This document shows, one piece after another, positions 1 through 8,728 of a stretch of 64,000 bases of DNA. Position numbers and translations under genes: made by a program. The stretch covers positions 1 to 64,000 of the forward strand of contig NZ_AJKI01000056.1 in the NCBI RefSeq assembly GCF_000259075.1, given 5' to 3'. A model generated the notes under the pieces. That model did not search any database and was not told the DNA's origin. It saw only the letters and a list, made by a program, of their open reading frames with translations. How positions within the stretch are numbered: position 1 is the stretch's first letter; every line of letters begins with the position of its first letter. Origin of the DNA: Marinilabilia salmonicolor JCM 21150 (GTDB taxonomy: Bacteria > Bacteroidota > Bacteroidia > Bacteroidales > Marinilabiliaceae).

Positions 1-34
1 AAAAGGGTTAAAACTGTTAAGTTCTAACCCTTCG

Positions 35-108
35 TAGCGAGAGGCGGGCTTGAACCGCCGACCTCATGATTATGAATCATGCGCTCTAACCAGCTGAGCT
101 ACCTCGCC
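35..108 (-). tRNA. tRNA with CAU anticodon, probably elongator tRNA-Met
   Basis: Read on the minus strand, a full cloverleaf forms. The acceptor stem is GGCGAGG with TCTCGCT, including two G-U pairs. The D arm is GCTC/GAGC, the anticodon stem CATGA/TCATG has loop TTCATAA (anticodon CAT), and the T arm is GGCGG/CCGCC. The discriminator is A and no CCA is encoded. The CAT anticodon could belong to elongator Met or to lysidine-modified Ile2; elongator Met is favoured, but the sequence alone does not settle it. Confidence 0.93.
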
Positions 109-127
109 ATTATTGTTTTCTTTTCTT

Positions 128-191
128 GGCTTTGTTCAGCTGACCTTCCCGATTTTAATCGGAACGCTTTAACCAGCTAAACTACCTCACC
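128..191 (-). pseudogene. decayed tRNA copy (relic of the adjacent CAU tRNA)
   Basis: On the minus strand the first 27 or so bases closely match the intact tRNA at 35-108. They include GGTGAGG for the 5' acceptor strand and the D-loop segment AGCTGGTTA. The anticodon arm has become a CCGAT/ATCGG hairpin, and no T arm or 3' acceptor strand can be drawn. It is best read as a tandem tRNA duplicate that has lost its 3' half. Not expected to be functional. Confidence 0.7.
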
Positions 192-334
192 ATTAATTCC
201 GCAAACCTTTTATTTCCGTTTTGCGGTTGCAAATGTAGGTGATTTGGTGATATTCTCCAATTTTAATGCCATAAAAAACAGCTTTTTTTTATCCACGAAC
301 CGCTAATACTCTCTATTATCGACAATTGAACACA

Positions 335-1294
335 CTATTTTCTCTTCCGCAATTCTCTCCACTGCTTAACCAGCGTTTCTTCTTCGGGCGAAAGATTATC
401 AGGCACTGTTACTTTTAAGCGTAGTAAAAGATCGCCAAAACCGCCTTCTTGTCTGGAAGCAGGCATTCCTTTCCCCTTCAGGCGGAAGGTACGTCCGGGC
501 TGTGTTCCTTTGGGGATGGTCACATTGACCACCCCTCCTGGTGTATTGACACGAACCTTACCGCCCAAAGCTGCGGTAAAGAAGTCAACAGGAACCTCTT
601 TTATTATATTGCGGCCATCTATTCTAAATTCTGTGTCGGACTGGATTTTAATTCTCAGATAAATATCCCCATTTTGACCACCACCTGGTCCGGGAGCTCC
701 TTTACCTTTAATCCTTAACTCCTGTCCCATATAAGCTCCGGGTTTTATATTAACCCTGAGTTTTCTCCCATCAACATTCAGAATACGGGTAGCTCCGTGA
801 TAAGCCTCGCTAACAGACAATTCCAGATCGGCTTTCAAATCCTGCCCTTTAGCAGCACGAGAACCTCCAAACCCGGTGGTTCCGGCTCCTCCCATTCCTC
901 CAAAAAACATATTGAAGAAATCGGAGAAACCACCCGAACTGCCAAACACGTCCCCCATATCACCTCCAAAAGAATAAGAACGGCCACTTCCGGGCTGCCC
1001 TCCAAACTGCGACCAGTCAAAACCTCCAAAACCTGAACCTTGTGCTCCACCGTACCCTGCATTCTCATATTGCTTCCAATTGGAGCCCAGCTGATCGTAC
1101 TTCTTACGTTTCTCAGGATCCTTCAGTACCTCATAAGCTTCATTTATTTCCTTAAATTTGTTCTCAGTTTCTTTATCATCAGGATTTTTATCGGGATGAT
1201 ATTTAACGGCAAGTTTTCGATAAGCCTTTTTAATCTCATCCTGAGTAGCATTTTTTGATACGCCTAATGTTTTATAGTAATTCTTATATTGCAT
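335..1294 (-). CDS. cbpA: J-domain co-chaperone, CbpA/DnaJ type without zinc finger
   Basis: 319 aa; CbpA proteins are about 300 aa. The N-terminal J domain (about residues 5-72) has the HPD motif at 33-35, which stimulates DnaK ATPase. A Gly/Phe-rich linker (about 78-150) follows, then two DnaJ C-terminal substrate-binding domains (about 150-310). The CxxCxGxG zinc repeats of full DnaJ are absent, so this is a class B J protein. It should work with the DnaK encoded in this window at 45-47 kb. It stands alone, between the tRNA region and a divergent histidine kinase. The symbol follows family architecture; DNA binding as in E. coli CbpA is not shown by the sequence. Confidence 0.9.
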   Translation of the reverse strand: MQYKNYYKTLGVSKNATQDEIKKAYRKLAVKYHPDKNPDDKETENKFKEINEAYEVLKDPEKRKKYDQLGSNWKQYENAGYGGAQGSGFGGFDWSQFGGQPGSGRSYSFGGDMGDVFGSSGGFSDFFNMFFGGMGGAGTTGFGGSRAAKGQDLKADLELSVSEAYHGATRILNVDGRKLRVNIKPGAYMGQELRIKGKGAPGPGGGQNGDIYLRIKIQSDTEFRIDGRNIIKEVPVDFFTAALGGKVRVNTPGGVVNVTIPKGTQPGRTFRLKGKGMPASRQEGGFGDLLLRLKVTVPDNLSPEEETLVKQWRELRKRK

Positions 1295-1444
1295 TTTGGT
1301 ATGGTTTTTTCTTCAAACTATTGCAAAGTCTGAGCCAGTTTAAAGAAGAAACTCAACATCCGACAAAATGACCAAAAACACAGAAAACCAGACACCTGTG
1401 GTTGACAAAATGACATCAAAACCCGAGATTCAAAAGACAGAATT

Positions 1445-3922
1445 ATGCACCATAATTTCCCTGAAAAGAGCATCAACCGGAAAGTAACCACAGGCTTCTT
1501 TCTTTTTCTGATTATTGCTGTGCTGGCTTTCTTCATCAGCTATACAGGCATTATCCGTTATTTACACGAAAGCCAAAAGGAAGACCCTCTAAACAAACGC
1601 CTGATGGCCCTCAACGAACTGATGTTCCACCTTCAGGAAGCAGATGGTAAAGCCAGGAGTTATCGCATCAAAGGAATTAGAAAAGAGCAAAAAGCTTATC
1701 TCGGTTTACAGGACTCACTCCATCAAAGTCTGGAAAACCTGCGAAAACTGTTCGCCGACAGCTCCTATCTTGCTTATACAGATACTCTTGAAAACCTGAT
1801 AAACAAAAAACACCAAGAAACTCAAAACATCTTTGAATTAAGTGAAATCAACCGATATCGCCAACGTTATGGTGAAATTGTTCCATTACTGCCGGATAGC
1901 TTAAGCATTCAAATCGACAAAATTACCTGGTCGAGCGTACACGTTTCTGATTCTGTGGAGACAACAAATACCACACCTGACCAGAAAAGTTTTTTTGGAC
2001 GTATAGCCAGTTTCCTCTCAGGGAAAAAGAACGAACCTGATTCACCGCCGGCAAAGTCGGCCAACATAGCCCAAATCGTGGATTCATCAACCATCACCAG
2101 AACAATTGAAGGACCGGTTTTAAAAGAAGTAAAGCAACAATTACAAAAAATAGAAGAACAGGACAAACACTTTACCAGTCTCTTGTCCAGACGTGAACAA
2201 GGGCTAATCCTTCTGGAAAACCAGCTGACCGCTACCATCAGGACCTTTGTAAAAAAGTTGGAAGAACAAGCAATCAAAGAGTCTGAAAAACACCAGAAGC
2301 AACTGGAGAACTTAAAAACAGACATATTCTTAAAAGTCATCATATTAGGCTTATCGGGTCTTCTAATCATATTAAGTTTCATCATCCGGATTGGAAGTGA
2401 TTTAAAAAGAAGTCGCCGATACAAAGAAGAACTCATTGCCTCCCGGGAAAAAATTTCCTCCCTTATGAAAGTGAAAGAAAAATTTCTGGCCAATATGAGT
2501 CATGAAATCCGTACTCCCTTAACGGCTATCATTGGTTTCTCAGAACTCATACAGAGCGAAAGCGAGTCCGCCTCCATCATACACAATTCAGCTCTTCACC
2601 TCCTTTCACTGGTTAATGACATTCTGGATTATTCAACACTTCAGGAAGGAAAACTGCAATTACAAAAAGAGCAAATTATCTCAGGAAAATTGCTTCAGGA
2701 AACGTATCTGACATTAAAGCCCAAAGCTGACCAGAAGCATCTGGATTTCTCTTTCTCTGCAATCCCCGAAGATCTTGCATTTGTTGCTGACCGCACAAGA
2801 TTAAAGCAAATTCTCTTCAACCTGACGGGTAATGCCATAAAATTTACAGACAAGGGGAGGGTTCATCTGAGTTTCAACATCCGGAAAAACCAATTAATTT
2901 TTGAGGTGAGTGACACTGGCCCCGGCATTCCGGAGGAAAAGGCACCATATATTTTTGATGAATTCAAACAGTTTTCTCCTCAAAAAACTATCGAGAAAGG
3001 AACCGGTCTGGGACTTGCCATCAGCAAAAAGCTTACAGAAGCCATGGGAGGACAGATAAATGTGGTAAGTAAACCCGGCGAGGGAAGTACTTTTCAATTT
3101 TCAATTCCTCATCATGAAGAGAAAAGATCCACCAAACAAGGGAAACACCCTAAAAAAGAAGCACTTAGCCAAGAGAAAATCCTGATTGTGGATGATGACC
3201 CGCTCATTGAAAAACTCATAAAGGGATTTTTAGCAGAAAAGGCTCAGGTTACCGGTTTCAGGTCCGCGATTGAAGCTTTAAAGCATTTGGACGGAGAAAA
3301 ATTCTCACTTATTGTAACGGACCTGAGAATGCCGGGTCTTAATGGTATTGAGTTTATTAAAAAAGTTCGGGAAAATCACAACACTCCTATCCTGCTGCTA
3401 TCTGCAGCTGTAAATGAACATGCCTCCATAGAAGATTTGGCAAAAACAAACCAGGTTTTCATTCTGCCTAAACCATTCTCAAAAGAAGACCTGCTAAAAA
3501 GAGTTGCCCGAATTCAGGAAAAGGATGAGGAGAAGGTAAAGAAAAAAAATGCTTCACCTTCAATCGCTGTTGACAGGCAAAACTTCGACCTGTCCGGGAT
3601 AACCTCATTTACAGGAGATGACAAGGAGTTTCTGACCACCATAACCGAAACTTTTATTGCCGATACAAAAAAGAATCTTTCTGAATTATCAAAACTTATT
3701 TCCTCAAAAAAGCATGGAACCATAGCCGAACATGCTCATAAAATGCAAACAGGCTTCAGACAATTTGGCATATCAAAAGGATCTGTAATTCTCAAGGGCA
3801 TTGAAATCCTCGGGAAAAAACCAGGAAATACGCCCGAGTTAAAAAGAGGATTGAAACGTTTGAAAAAGCACTGGAACATTGTTGAAAAAGAGTTGTCGGA
3901 AGCAATATTTGAAAGAGATTAA
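1445..3922 (+). CDS. membrane hybrid histidine kinase with receiver and HPt domains
   Basis: 825 aa. Transmembrane helices at about 18-40 and 297-319 enclose a roughly 250-residue periplasmic, coiled-coil-rich sensor region without a recognisable domain. The cytoplasmic part has a HisKA domain with the H-box around His353 (NMSHEIRTPL), a HATPase with N, G1 (DTGPGIPEE) and G2 (GTGLGLAIS) boxes, and a receiver domain with phospho-acceptor Asp626 (VTDLRMPG). It ends in an HPt-like domain with AHKM at His765. This architecture supports an internal His-Asp-His relay. The stop codon overlaps the end of the convergent NtrC-type regulator by 4 bp. That regulator is the obvious candidate target, but the pairing is inferred from position only. 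Confidence 0.92.
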   Translation: MHHNFPEKSINRKVTTGFFLFLIIAVLAFFISYTGIIRYLHESQKEDPLNKRLMALNELMFHLQEADGKARSYRIKGIRKEQKAYLGLQDSLHQSLENLRKLFADSSYLAYTDTLENLINKKHQETQNIFELSEINRYRQRYGEIVPLLPDSLSIQIDKITWSSVHVSDSVETTNTTPDQKSFFGRIASFLSGKKNEPDSPPAKSANIAQIVDSSTITRTIEGPVLKEVKQQLQKIEEQDKHFTSLLSRREQGLILLENQLTATIRTFVKKLEEQAIKESEKHQKQLENLKTDIFLKVIILGLSGLLIILSFIIRIGSDLKRSRRYKEELIASREKISSLMKVKEKFLANMSHEIRTPLTAIIGFSELIQSESESASIIHNSALHLLSLVNDILDYSTLQEGKLQLQKEQIISGKLLQETYLTLKPKADQKHLDFSFSAIPEDLAFVADRTRLKQILFNLTGNAIKFTDKGRVHLSFNIRKNQLIFEVSDTGPGIPEEKAPYIFDEFKQFSPQKTIEKGTGLGLAISKKLTEAMGGQINVVSKPGEGSTFQFSIPHHEEKRSTKQGKHPKKEALSQEKILIVDDDPLIEKLIKGFLAEKAQVTGFRSAIEALKHLDGEKFSLIVTDLRMPGLNGIEFIKKVRENHNTPILLLSAAVNEHASIEDLAKTNQVFILPKPFSKEDLLKRVARIQEKDEEKVKKKNASPSIAVDRQNFDLSGITSFTGDDKEFLTTITETFIADTKKNLSELSKLISSKKHGTIAEHAHKMQTGFRQFGISKGSVILKGIEILGKKPGNTPELKRGLKRLKKHWNIVEKELSEAIFERD

Positions 3923-5235
3923 TACTCTATATTCAGTTTTTGCATTTTATTGTACAATGTTTTCCTGTCCATGCCCAGCAACCGGGCGGTTTCACTTTTA
4001 TTGTGACGGGTTTTTAAGAGTGCTTCTTCAATCAACTGCTTTTCAGTAGCATTGCGCGCATCAGATAAATTTAGTTTCTGATCTGTTTTTACAGAAGGTA
4101 TTTCCAACTCCGGAGGGATTGATGTTCTTTCCACATAATCGCCCTGCGTCAACAAAACCGACCGACGTACAACATTGCGCAACTCCCTTAAATTGCCTGG
4201 CCACTCGTAACGTCCGAAAACTCCAAGTACCGGTTCGGAAAACCCTTTAATTTCCTTTCCAAACTCCGCTGCAGCCTTCTCCAAAAAGAAATGTGAATAC
4301 TTCAAAAGATCAGCGCGCCTTGTGCGTAAAGGCGGCACCGAAATCTGAAATTCATTCAACCGGTGATAAAGATCTTCCCTGAATGTTCCGTTAAGCGAAC
4401 TGTTTCGCAAGTCATCATTGGTCGCGGCAACAATACGGGCTTCAATAGCAAATTCCGTATTGCTTCCAAGTCTTCGTGCCCGTCGTTCCTGAATTGCCCG
4501 AAGAAGCTTAACCTGCACTTCATAACTCAGGTTTCCGACTTCATCTAAAAAGATGGTCCCGTTGCCCACATTTTCAAAATGACCAACTTTATTATCCACA
4601 GCTCCGGTAAAGCTCCCTTTTATATGCCCAAAAAGCTCACTTGAGGCTATTTCGGGGGTCAGGGCCCCACAGTCAACAGCAACAAATGGTGCATCAGCAT
4701 GATTGCTCAACTCATGAATACGCCTGGCAACATACTCCTTACCTGTTCCGCTTTCTCCCTGGATTAGCACAGCCACTTCGGTGGGTGCTACCAGCCGGAG
4801 GTGCTCCTCCATGCGACGGGCTTCTTCTCCGTCGCCGGAAAGATAATCCGAATTGGAAGAAGAGCTCTTTTGGTTATTTTTAAGAGTATTGGTTACCACA
4901 TGCAACAACTCATCGGCGTTAACCGGCTTTGTTATATACTCGTAAGCCCCTTTCTTAATAGCATCTACAGCAACCCTTATTTCCGAATAGGCGGTAATCA
5001 ACACCACAGGAATATTTGAAGCAAGCAGTTTACTTTTTTCCAATACATCCATGCCTGTGCCATCTGGCAGGCGGTAATCCGTAAGAACCAAATCGAATGA
5101 CTCTCTATTAAGCAAGCCAACAGCTCCGGAAACATTTCCTGCCAGAACGGAGTCATGCCCCTTCTTTTTCAGAAAACCGCTGACCATCATGCCAAATGAT
5201 GTATCGTCGTCTACAATTAATATTTTTTTTTGCAT
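3919..5235 (-). CDS. NtrC-family sigma-54-dependent response regulator
   Basis: 438 aa, the usual length for the family. The N-terminal receiver has the acidic pocket DDD 9-11 and phospho-acceptor Asp53 (LTDYRLPDG). The AAA+ domain (about 140-370) has Walker A GESGTGKE, a sigma-54 contact loop reading GSFTGA (canonical GAFTGA, with one Ala-to-Ser change), and Walker B GTIFLDEV. The C-terminus is a Fis-type helix-turn-helix (NKSETARLLGMDRKTLYNKM). It should activate RpoN promoters as a phosphorylation-dependent oligomer. It is convergent with the hybrid kinase, its probable partner by proximity. Its targets are unknown. Confidence 0.94.
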   Translation of the reverse strand: MQKKILIVDDDTSFGMMVSGFLKKKGHDSVLAGNVSGAVGLLNRESFDLVLTDYRLPDGTGMDVLEKSKLLASNIPVVLITAYSEIRVAVDAIKKGAYEYITKPVNADELLHVVTNTLKNNQKSSSSNSDYLSGDGEEARRMEEHLRLVAPTEVAVLIQGESGTGKEYVARRIHELSNHADAPFVAVDCGALTPEIASSELFGHIKGSFTGAVDNKVGHFENVGNGTIFLDEVGNLSYEVQVKLLRAIQERRARRLGSNTEFAIEARIVAATNDDLRNSSLNGTFREDLYHRLNEFQISVPPLRTRRADLLKYSHFFLEKAAAEFGKEIKGFSEPVLGVFGRYEWPGNLRELRNVVRRSVLLTQGDYVERTSIPPELEIPSVKTDQKLNLSDARNATEKQLIEEALLKTRHNKSETARLLGMDRKTLYNKMQKLNIEY

Positions 5236-5305
5236 ACCCTGTAAAAGTTCATTTTACAGCTTTAAAGATAATGAATTTTACCCCGGCCTCCGAAAAATAC
5301 AACAA

Positions 5306-5336
5306 AAAGGCGCACCCGGAAATCCGGATACGCCCT
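5306..5336 (-). terminator. intrinsic terminator, minus strand
   Basis: The hairpin GGCG..CCGG / CCGG..CGCC is followed on the minus strand by TTTTTGTTG. It lies downstream of the PepSY-like gene; a repeat element at 5339-5512 sits between the gene and this hairpin. Confidence 0.6.
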
Positions 5337-5338
5337 AA

Positions 5339-5512
5339 CCTGCTTTATTCATGAATTGTTGTGATGAGATGTTCAAATTTCAGGAAATACAACCAACCGC
5401 AGACAAAATGGATGCAGGAAATAATAGATTATTTTCAAATCAATTTTGTTGAGGACGGCTGTATTTCGCAGGTAGTTGAACATCGTAATAAATAAATTAT
5501 GAATAAAGCAGG
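5339..5512. repeat. dispersed repeat, CCTGYTTTATTCAT family, short form
   Basis: 174 bp bounded by a perfect 14-bp inverted repeat, CCTGCTTTATTCAT at 5339-5352 and its complement at 5499-5512. The stretch 5385-5512 is clearly similar, in opposite orientation, to 8456-8590. Shared blocks include ACCGCAGACAAA, TTTTCAAATCAA, GAGGAC and TGTATTTCGC. No coding capacity is seen. It probably belongs to a non-autonomous mobile family; its mobiliser is not identified in the window. Confidence 0.75.
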
Positions 5513-5585
5513 CTAATTGCCAGAAAGGGGCCTGGTTTTTAAAATTCAATTAATTAACCGTGTTTTAAAGTGTCATAAAGTGAAT

Positions 5586-5903
5586 CTAAGCCTCAGGAAC
5601 ATAACTGTCCCCATTGCTGTTGTAAAGTCCGGTTTGATTAACATCATCGGAATTTTTCACAACAATCTTATAGATCTTCTCTCCGGACACTTCAGCAACT
5701 TGTGCTTTTTCCACTTCAGTTCCGGGAAACTCTTTTTTGGCAGCTTCGATTACTTCTGAGGGAACTTCGCTCACCTCAATATCGGTGAAGGTCAACTCCT
5801 GCTCAACAGCAGTTGTCACATTGTCCATAGCCATTGCAGAAACAAACGGAGTCACTGCCAAAAAAAACACACTCGTCAATACAAATAAAAATTTCCTTTT
5901 CAT
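5586..5903 (-). CDS. small exported protein, PepSY-like
   Basis: 105 aa when started at the ATG at 5903, which directly begins a typical signal peptide (MKRKFLFVLTSVFFLAV...VSA). An upstream in-frame ATG would only add 8 residues before it. The mature part has the pattern of one PepSY-like repeat: EVIEAAKKEFPGTEVEKAQ followed by GEKIYKIVVKNSD. It ends in Asp/Asn-rich residues. Small periplasmic proteins of this kind are common in Bacteroidota and are of unknown function. It is monocistronic. Confidence 0.75.
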   Translation of the reverse strand: MKRKFLFVLTSVFFLAVTPFVSAMAMDNVTTAVEQELTFTDIEVSEVPSEVIEAAKKEFPGTEVEKAQVAEVSGEKIYKIVVKNSDDVNQTGLYNSNGDSYVPEA

Positions 5904-6131
5904 AACTTTTACTTTTTGGTTAAACATTTAAAATTATACTTGTCTGTTGCCTTATGTATTGAAAAGAGTGTGCCACAATAAAAGCCCCGCGAACCGAGAT
6001 ACCATCAAATACAGTGACTACAAGAGCCTTACACGAACAACTCCATCAATCAATACCAAAACAAAATCTGACGCATTGAGGAACAATATCCACACACTGT
6101 GGAATTCTGCGACCTTCAATCTTAAAAAAAC

Positions 6132-6139
6132 TATATTTG
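6132..6139 (+). promoter_or_regulatory. -7 element of the phosphatase/kinase operon promoter
   Basis: TATATTTG matches the Bacteroidota -7 consensus TAnnTTTG exactly. It lies 18 bp before the chosen ATG at 6158, giving a leader of about 12-15 nt. No exact TTTG -33 box is seen at the right distance. Confidence 0.5.
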
Positions 6140-6157
6140 CAGAAAGACTCATTAATT

Positions 6158-6637
6158 ATGGAAAAAAAGAAAATACTATTCGTTTGCCTGGGGAATATTT
6201 GCCGATCCCCAAGTGCCGAAGCAGTTTTTAAAGGATTGATTGAAAAAGAAGGACTTCAGGAATATTTCATAGTAGATTCAGCGGGAATAACGGACTACCA
6301 CGCGGGAGGTCCGGCAGATGCAAGAATGCAACGGCATGCCACCAAAAGAGGGTATAATCTTACCAGCATAAGTCGTCCGGTTGATCCCATAACAGACTTC
6401 AGGGTATTTGATATGATTATCGGAATGGATAATCAGAATATACGAGACCTGGAACAACTGGCTGCAGGAACAAATGCTGCCACCAAAATATTTAAGATGA
6501 CAGACTTCTGCAACCACTGCCATTACGAGGAAGTTCCGGACCCTTATTACGGCGGTGATGAAGGATTTGAACTGGTTTTGGATCTTCTTGAATCTGCCTG
6601 CAGGGGCTTGCTTAATTTTTTGAAAAACCAGAAATAA
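6158..6637 (+). CDS. low-molecular-weight protein tyrosine phosphatase family protein
   Basis: 159 aa from the ATG at 6158. This start was chosen because the preceding seven in-frame codons overlap the promoter and the catalytic P-loop is normally at residues 8-18. The CX5RS loop is CLGNICRS at 10-17 (nucleophile Cys10, Arg16), and the general acid Asp128 lies in a DPYYGG motif. It hydrolyses phosphomonoesters: phosphotyrosine on proteins or, for some members, ribulosamine- or erythrulosamine-phosphate adducts on proteins. It is followed 8 nt later by a fructosamine-kinase family gene, which favours the deglycation role (inference). Confidence 0.93.
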   Translation: MEKKKILFVCLGNICRSPSAEAVFKGLIEKEGLQEYFIVDSAGITDYHAGGPADARMQRHATKRGYNLTSISRPVDPITDFRVFDMIIGMDNQNIRDLEQLAAGTNAATKIFKMTDFCNHCHYEEVPDPYYGGDEGFELVLDLLESACRGLLNFLKNQK

Positions 6638-6645
6638 ACCATGAT

Positions 6646-7503
6646 ATGAATAAGGACAAGCTAACAAAGATTCTTGGGGAAGAACCTGTAAGCATGTCCT
6701 CTGTCGGAGGAGGTTGCATCGCAGATTCGCAGGTTATTTCCACCCGGGCGGGACAAAAATATTTTCTCAAGCAGGGATTTAGCAACGGTTTGTTTGAGAA
6801 AGAAGCCCACGGCCTTGAGGAACTTGCACGCTCCAATGCCATCAGGGTTCCTAAGGTTATGTTTTCAGGTGAGGACTTCCTGATTCTTGAGCACATCGAA
6901 AGCGGAATAAAGAGAACCGATTTTTTCATGGAGTTTGGCCGTCGTCTGGCACTTGTTCATCAGCAATCAGCAAAGGGCTTTGGATTTTTTGAAGACAACT
7001 TCATCGGCTCCACTCCTCAAAAAAATATTGTCTCCGGAGAGGAAGAAAACAACTGGCCTCTATTCTACTGGAATAAGAGAATCCTCTACCAGTTTCGACT
7101 TGCTGAAAAAAACGGGTATGCCGATGCTACTCTTGCCTCACTGATTGCAAAGCTGGAATCTGTATTGGAGAAAATTCTGAAGGAGAGCGAGGAACCGCCT
7201 GCTCTTCTGCATGGTGACTTATGGGGAGGAAACTATATGATTGATGAAACAGGAAACCCCGTTTTGATTGATCCGGCAGTATATTATGGTCACAGAGAAG
7301 CTGATCTGGCAATGACAAAATTATTCGGAGGTTTTTCAGCAGATTTATATCGGGCGTATGAAGAAGCATACCCCCTAAAACCGGGGGCTTCAAAACGTGA
7401 ACCTGCTTATCTTTTATACCACGTATTGAACCACCTGAACCTGTTTGGCTCAAGTTATTACGGACAGGCCATTCAATTACTCCGACAATTAACGAAAGCT
7501 TGA
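6646..7503 (+). CDS. fructosamine/ketosamine 3-kinase family protein
   Basis: 285 aa, full length for the family. The aminoglycoside-phosphotransferase-like fold is shown by a Gly-rich N-terminal loop (SVGGGCIADS), an ATP lysine region (KYFLKQGF), the catalytic loop LLHGDLWGGN with His189/Asp191, and the metal-binding IDPAV. Family members phosphorylate sugar adducts on lysines so that they become unstable and fall off; bacterial members usually prefer ribulosamines and erythrulosamines. It is translated from the same operon as the upstream phosphatase (8-nt gap), matching a kinase-phosphatase repair pair. It ends 3 nt before the convergent next gene. Confidence 0.92.
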   Translation: MNKDKLTKILGEEPVSMSSVGGGCIADSQVISTRAGQKYFLKQGFSNGLFEKEAHGLEELARSNAIRVPKVMFSGEDFLILEHIESGIKRTDFFMEFGRRLALVHQQSAKGFGFFEDNFIGSTPQKNIVSGEEENNWPLFYWNKRILYQFRLAEKNGYADATLASLIAKLESVLEKILKESEEPPALLHGDLWGGNYMIDETGNPVLIDPAVYYGHREADLAMTKLFGGFSADLYRAYEEAYPLKPGASKREPAYLLYHVLNHLNLFGSSYYGQAIQLLRQLTKA

Positions 7504-7506
7504 AAT

Positions 7507-8226
7507 TTAAACAACAAAACCTCTGGATTCAGCCAAAATTACGATAGACTCTATAATTTCCTCATCTGGAAGGGTCGAGCAATTAAAGAAAATGTCGAAA
7601 TAATCAATATCAGGCCGTTCTTTCTCAAAATAATTGCGAAACATGGTTCTTCGATGATCCATTTCAATAGCTTCCTTACGGGCTTCCTGAATGGTCATCC
7701 CCTGCGTTTCTGCAACCCTTTCTGCACGCCATGTCAAAGGTGCCTGGATTTTTATGTGAAGTGAATTTGCAAAGTTCTTGGTAATTGCCTCGGCAGCACG
7801 CCCCACAATAACCACATTGCCTTGGGTAGAGGCATTAAAAATAAACTTTGCAATCGTATTTTTGATTTTTACATCACCAGGATAATACTCGTCAGAGAAG
7901 AAGAGCGCAAGATTTTCAAAAAAACCACGCTCCCTGTATTCAGATAAATCCTCCATCATGCCGGGAGAAAGCTTCAGTTCCCGGGCAGATTCTTCAATAA
8001 TCTCCTTACTAATCCATCTCCAGTCACGATTGTTTCCCTGAGCCCGGTTTTTTGCAGTGAGTGTTTCAGCCAATTGACGGGCAATTCGGCGTCCCGGACA
8101 GCCATACTCACGGGATATGGTAATTACCGGTCCCGGAGATTCAAAACTGGGTCCCTGGGCGGTTTTCTTCCGACCGGTGCGCTCCCGCATGTATTTTAAA
8201 AACAGATTATCCATAACATTTGTCAT
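7507..8226 (-). CDS. cytidylate kinase-like family protein
   Basis: 239 aa. The N-terminal ITISREYGCPGRRIARQLAE (about 35-54) is the P-loop-like signature of the cytidylate-kinase-like (AAK6-type) family seen in anaerobes. VVIVGRAAEAITKN and the Arg-rich segment HRRTMFRNYF fit the lid and nucleoside-binding part. The protein is related to Cmk but is not standard Cmk, and its substrate is uncertain. The start could be Met1 or Met5. It lies downstream of the small promoter-terminator unit at 8298-8386, which faces the same way and could act as an attenuator for it (inference). Confidence 0.85.
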   Translation of the reverse strand: MTNVMDNLFLKYMRERTGRKKTAQGPSFESPGPVITISREYGCPGRRIARQLAETLTAKNRAQGNNRDWRWISKEIIEESARELKLSPGMMEDLSEYRERGFFENLALFFSDEYYPGDVKIKNTIAKFIFNASTQGNVVIVGRAAEAITKNFANSLHIKIQAPLTWRAERVAETQGMTIQEARKEAIEMDHRRTMFRNYFEKERPDIDYFDIFFNCSTLPDEEIIESIVILAESRGFVV

Positions 8227-8297
8227 TTATCAGCCCTGTCAAACCAGGAAAACTGGTATCTGTTTTTAAATTTAAAGATTTTTCCCGAAAAAATAAA

Positions 8298-8386
8298 ATA
8301 AAAAAGGGCAGAATCCTCTGCCCTTTCCCTTTAAATCAGCATTTGCTAACCAAATCCAAGTCTATGAAAAAAATCTACAATGCAAA
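8298..8386 (-). ncRNA. candidate tiny RNA unit 1 (promoter plus terminator)
   Basis: Minus strand: -33 TTTG at 8383-8386, an 18-nt spacer, and TAGACTTG at 8357-8364 (one mismatch to TAnnTTTG). A transcript of about 50-55 nt would end in the stem AAAGGGCAGA/TCTGCCCTTT (8303-8326) followed by a long T tract. The T tract is present only in the minus-strand sense. On the plus strand the same block reads ATGAAAAAAATC..., like a gene start, but no real ORF follows. Units 2 and 3 below share the same layout. Confidence 0.55.
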
Positions 8387-8455
8387 TATCGGGTTTTTTT
8401 GTATTAACAACACTAAAACGGGTTTAAAGCTTGTTAAACTTTTGCTTTAATTCAA

Positions 8456-8726
8456 CCTGTTTTATTCATAAACAATCTATTCCAATGCTCAACTATCAGC
8501 GAAATACAAGTGTCCTCGCCAAATTTGATTTGAAAACAGCTCCCTATTTCCAGCTTTATATTTGTCTGCGGTTTCTTGTATTTACTGGTATCTAAGCATT
8601 TCATCAGTATAAAATTTATCTAAGTTATTGGTCTGATGGAACTCGCATGTAAGAGATTTATACATTGTCTTTTGTGGCATCTTTTGCCATGCTCGTTTCA
8701 TTACAAAGATTCATTAATAAAACAGG
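8456..8726. repeat. dispersed repeat, CCTGYTTTATTCAT family, long form
   Basis: 271 bp with ends CCTGTTTTATTCAT (8456-8469) and the imperfect complement ATTAATAAAACAGG. The left part (8456-8590) matches the element at 5339-5512 in inverse orientation. The right part (8601-8705) matches 41341-41445 in direct orientation. The element abuts the broken RAYT gene, whose first two thirds are missing, so it may have inserted there or arisen with the deletion. Confidence 0.72.
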
Positions 8727-8728
8727 CT

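Noticed and set aside
5955-5980. Sigma-54-like sequence (GTGGCACA-N4-TTTCA, minus strand) upstream of the PepSY-like gene next to the NtrC regulator
   Set aside because: Both boxes deviate from the consensus and the invariant -12 GC is missing. TGGCAC alone is expected a few times by chance in the spacers of a window this size.
8220-8450. Plus-strand reading frame of 76 codons overlapping unit 1
   Set aside because: It runs antisense through the cytidylate-kinase start and the terminator hairpin, with no family signature.
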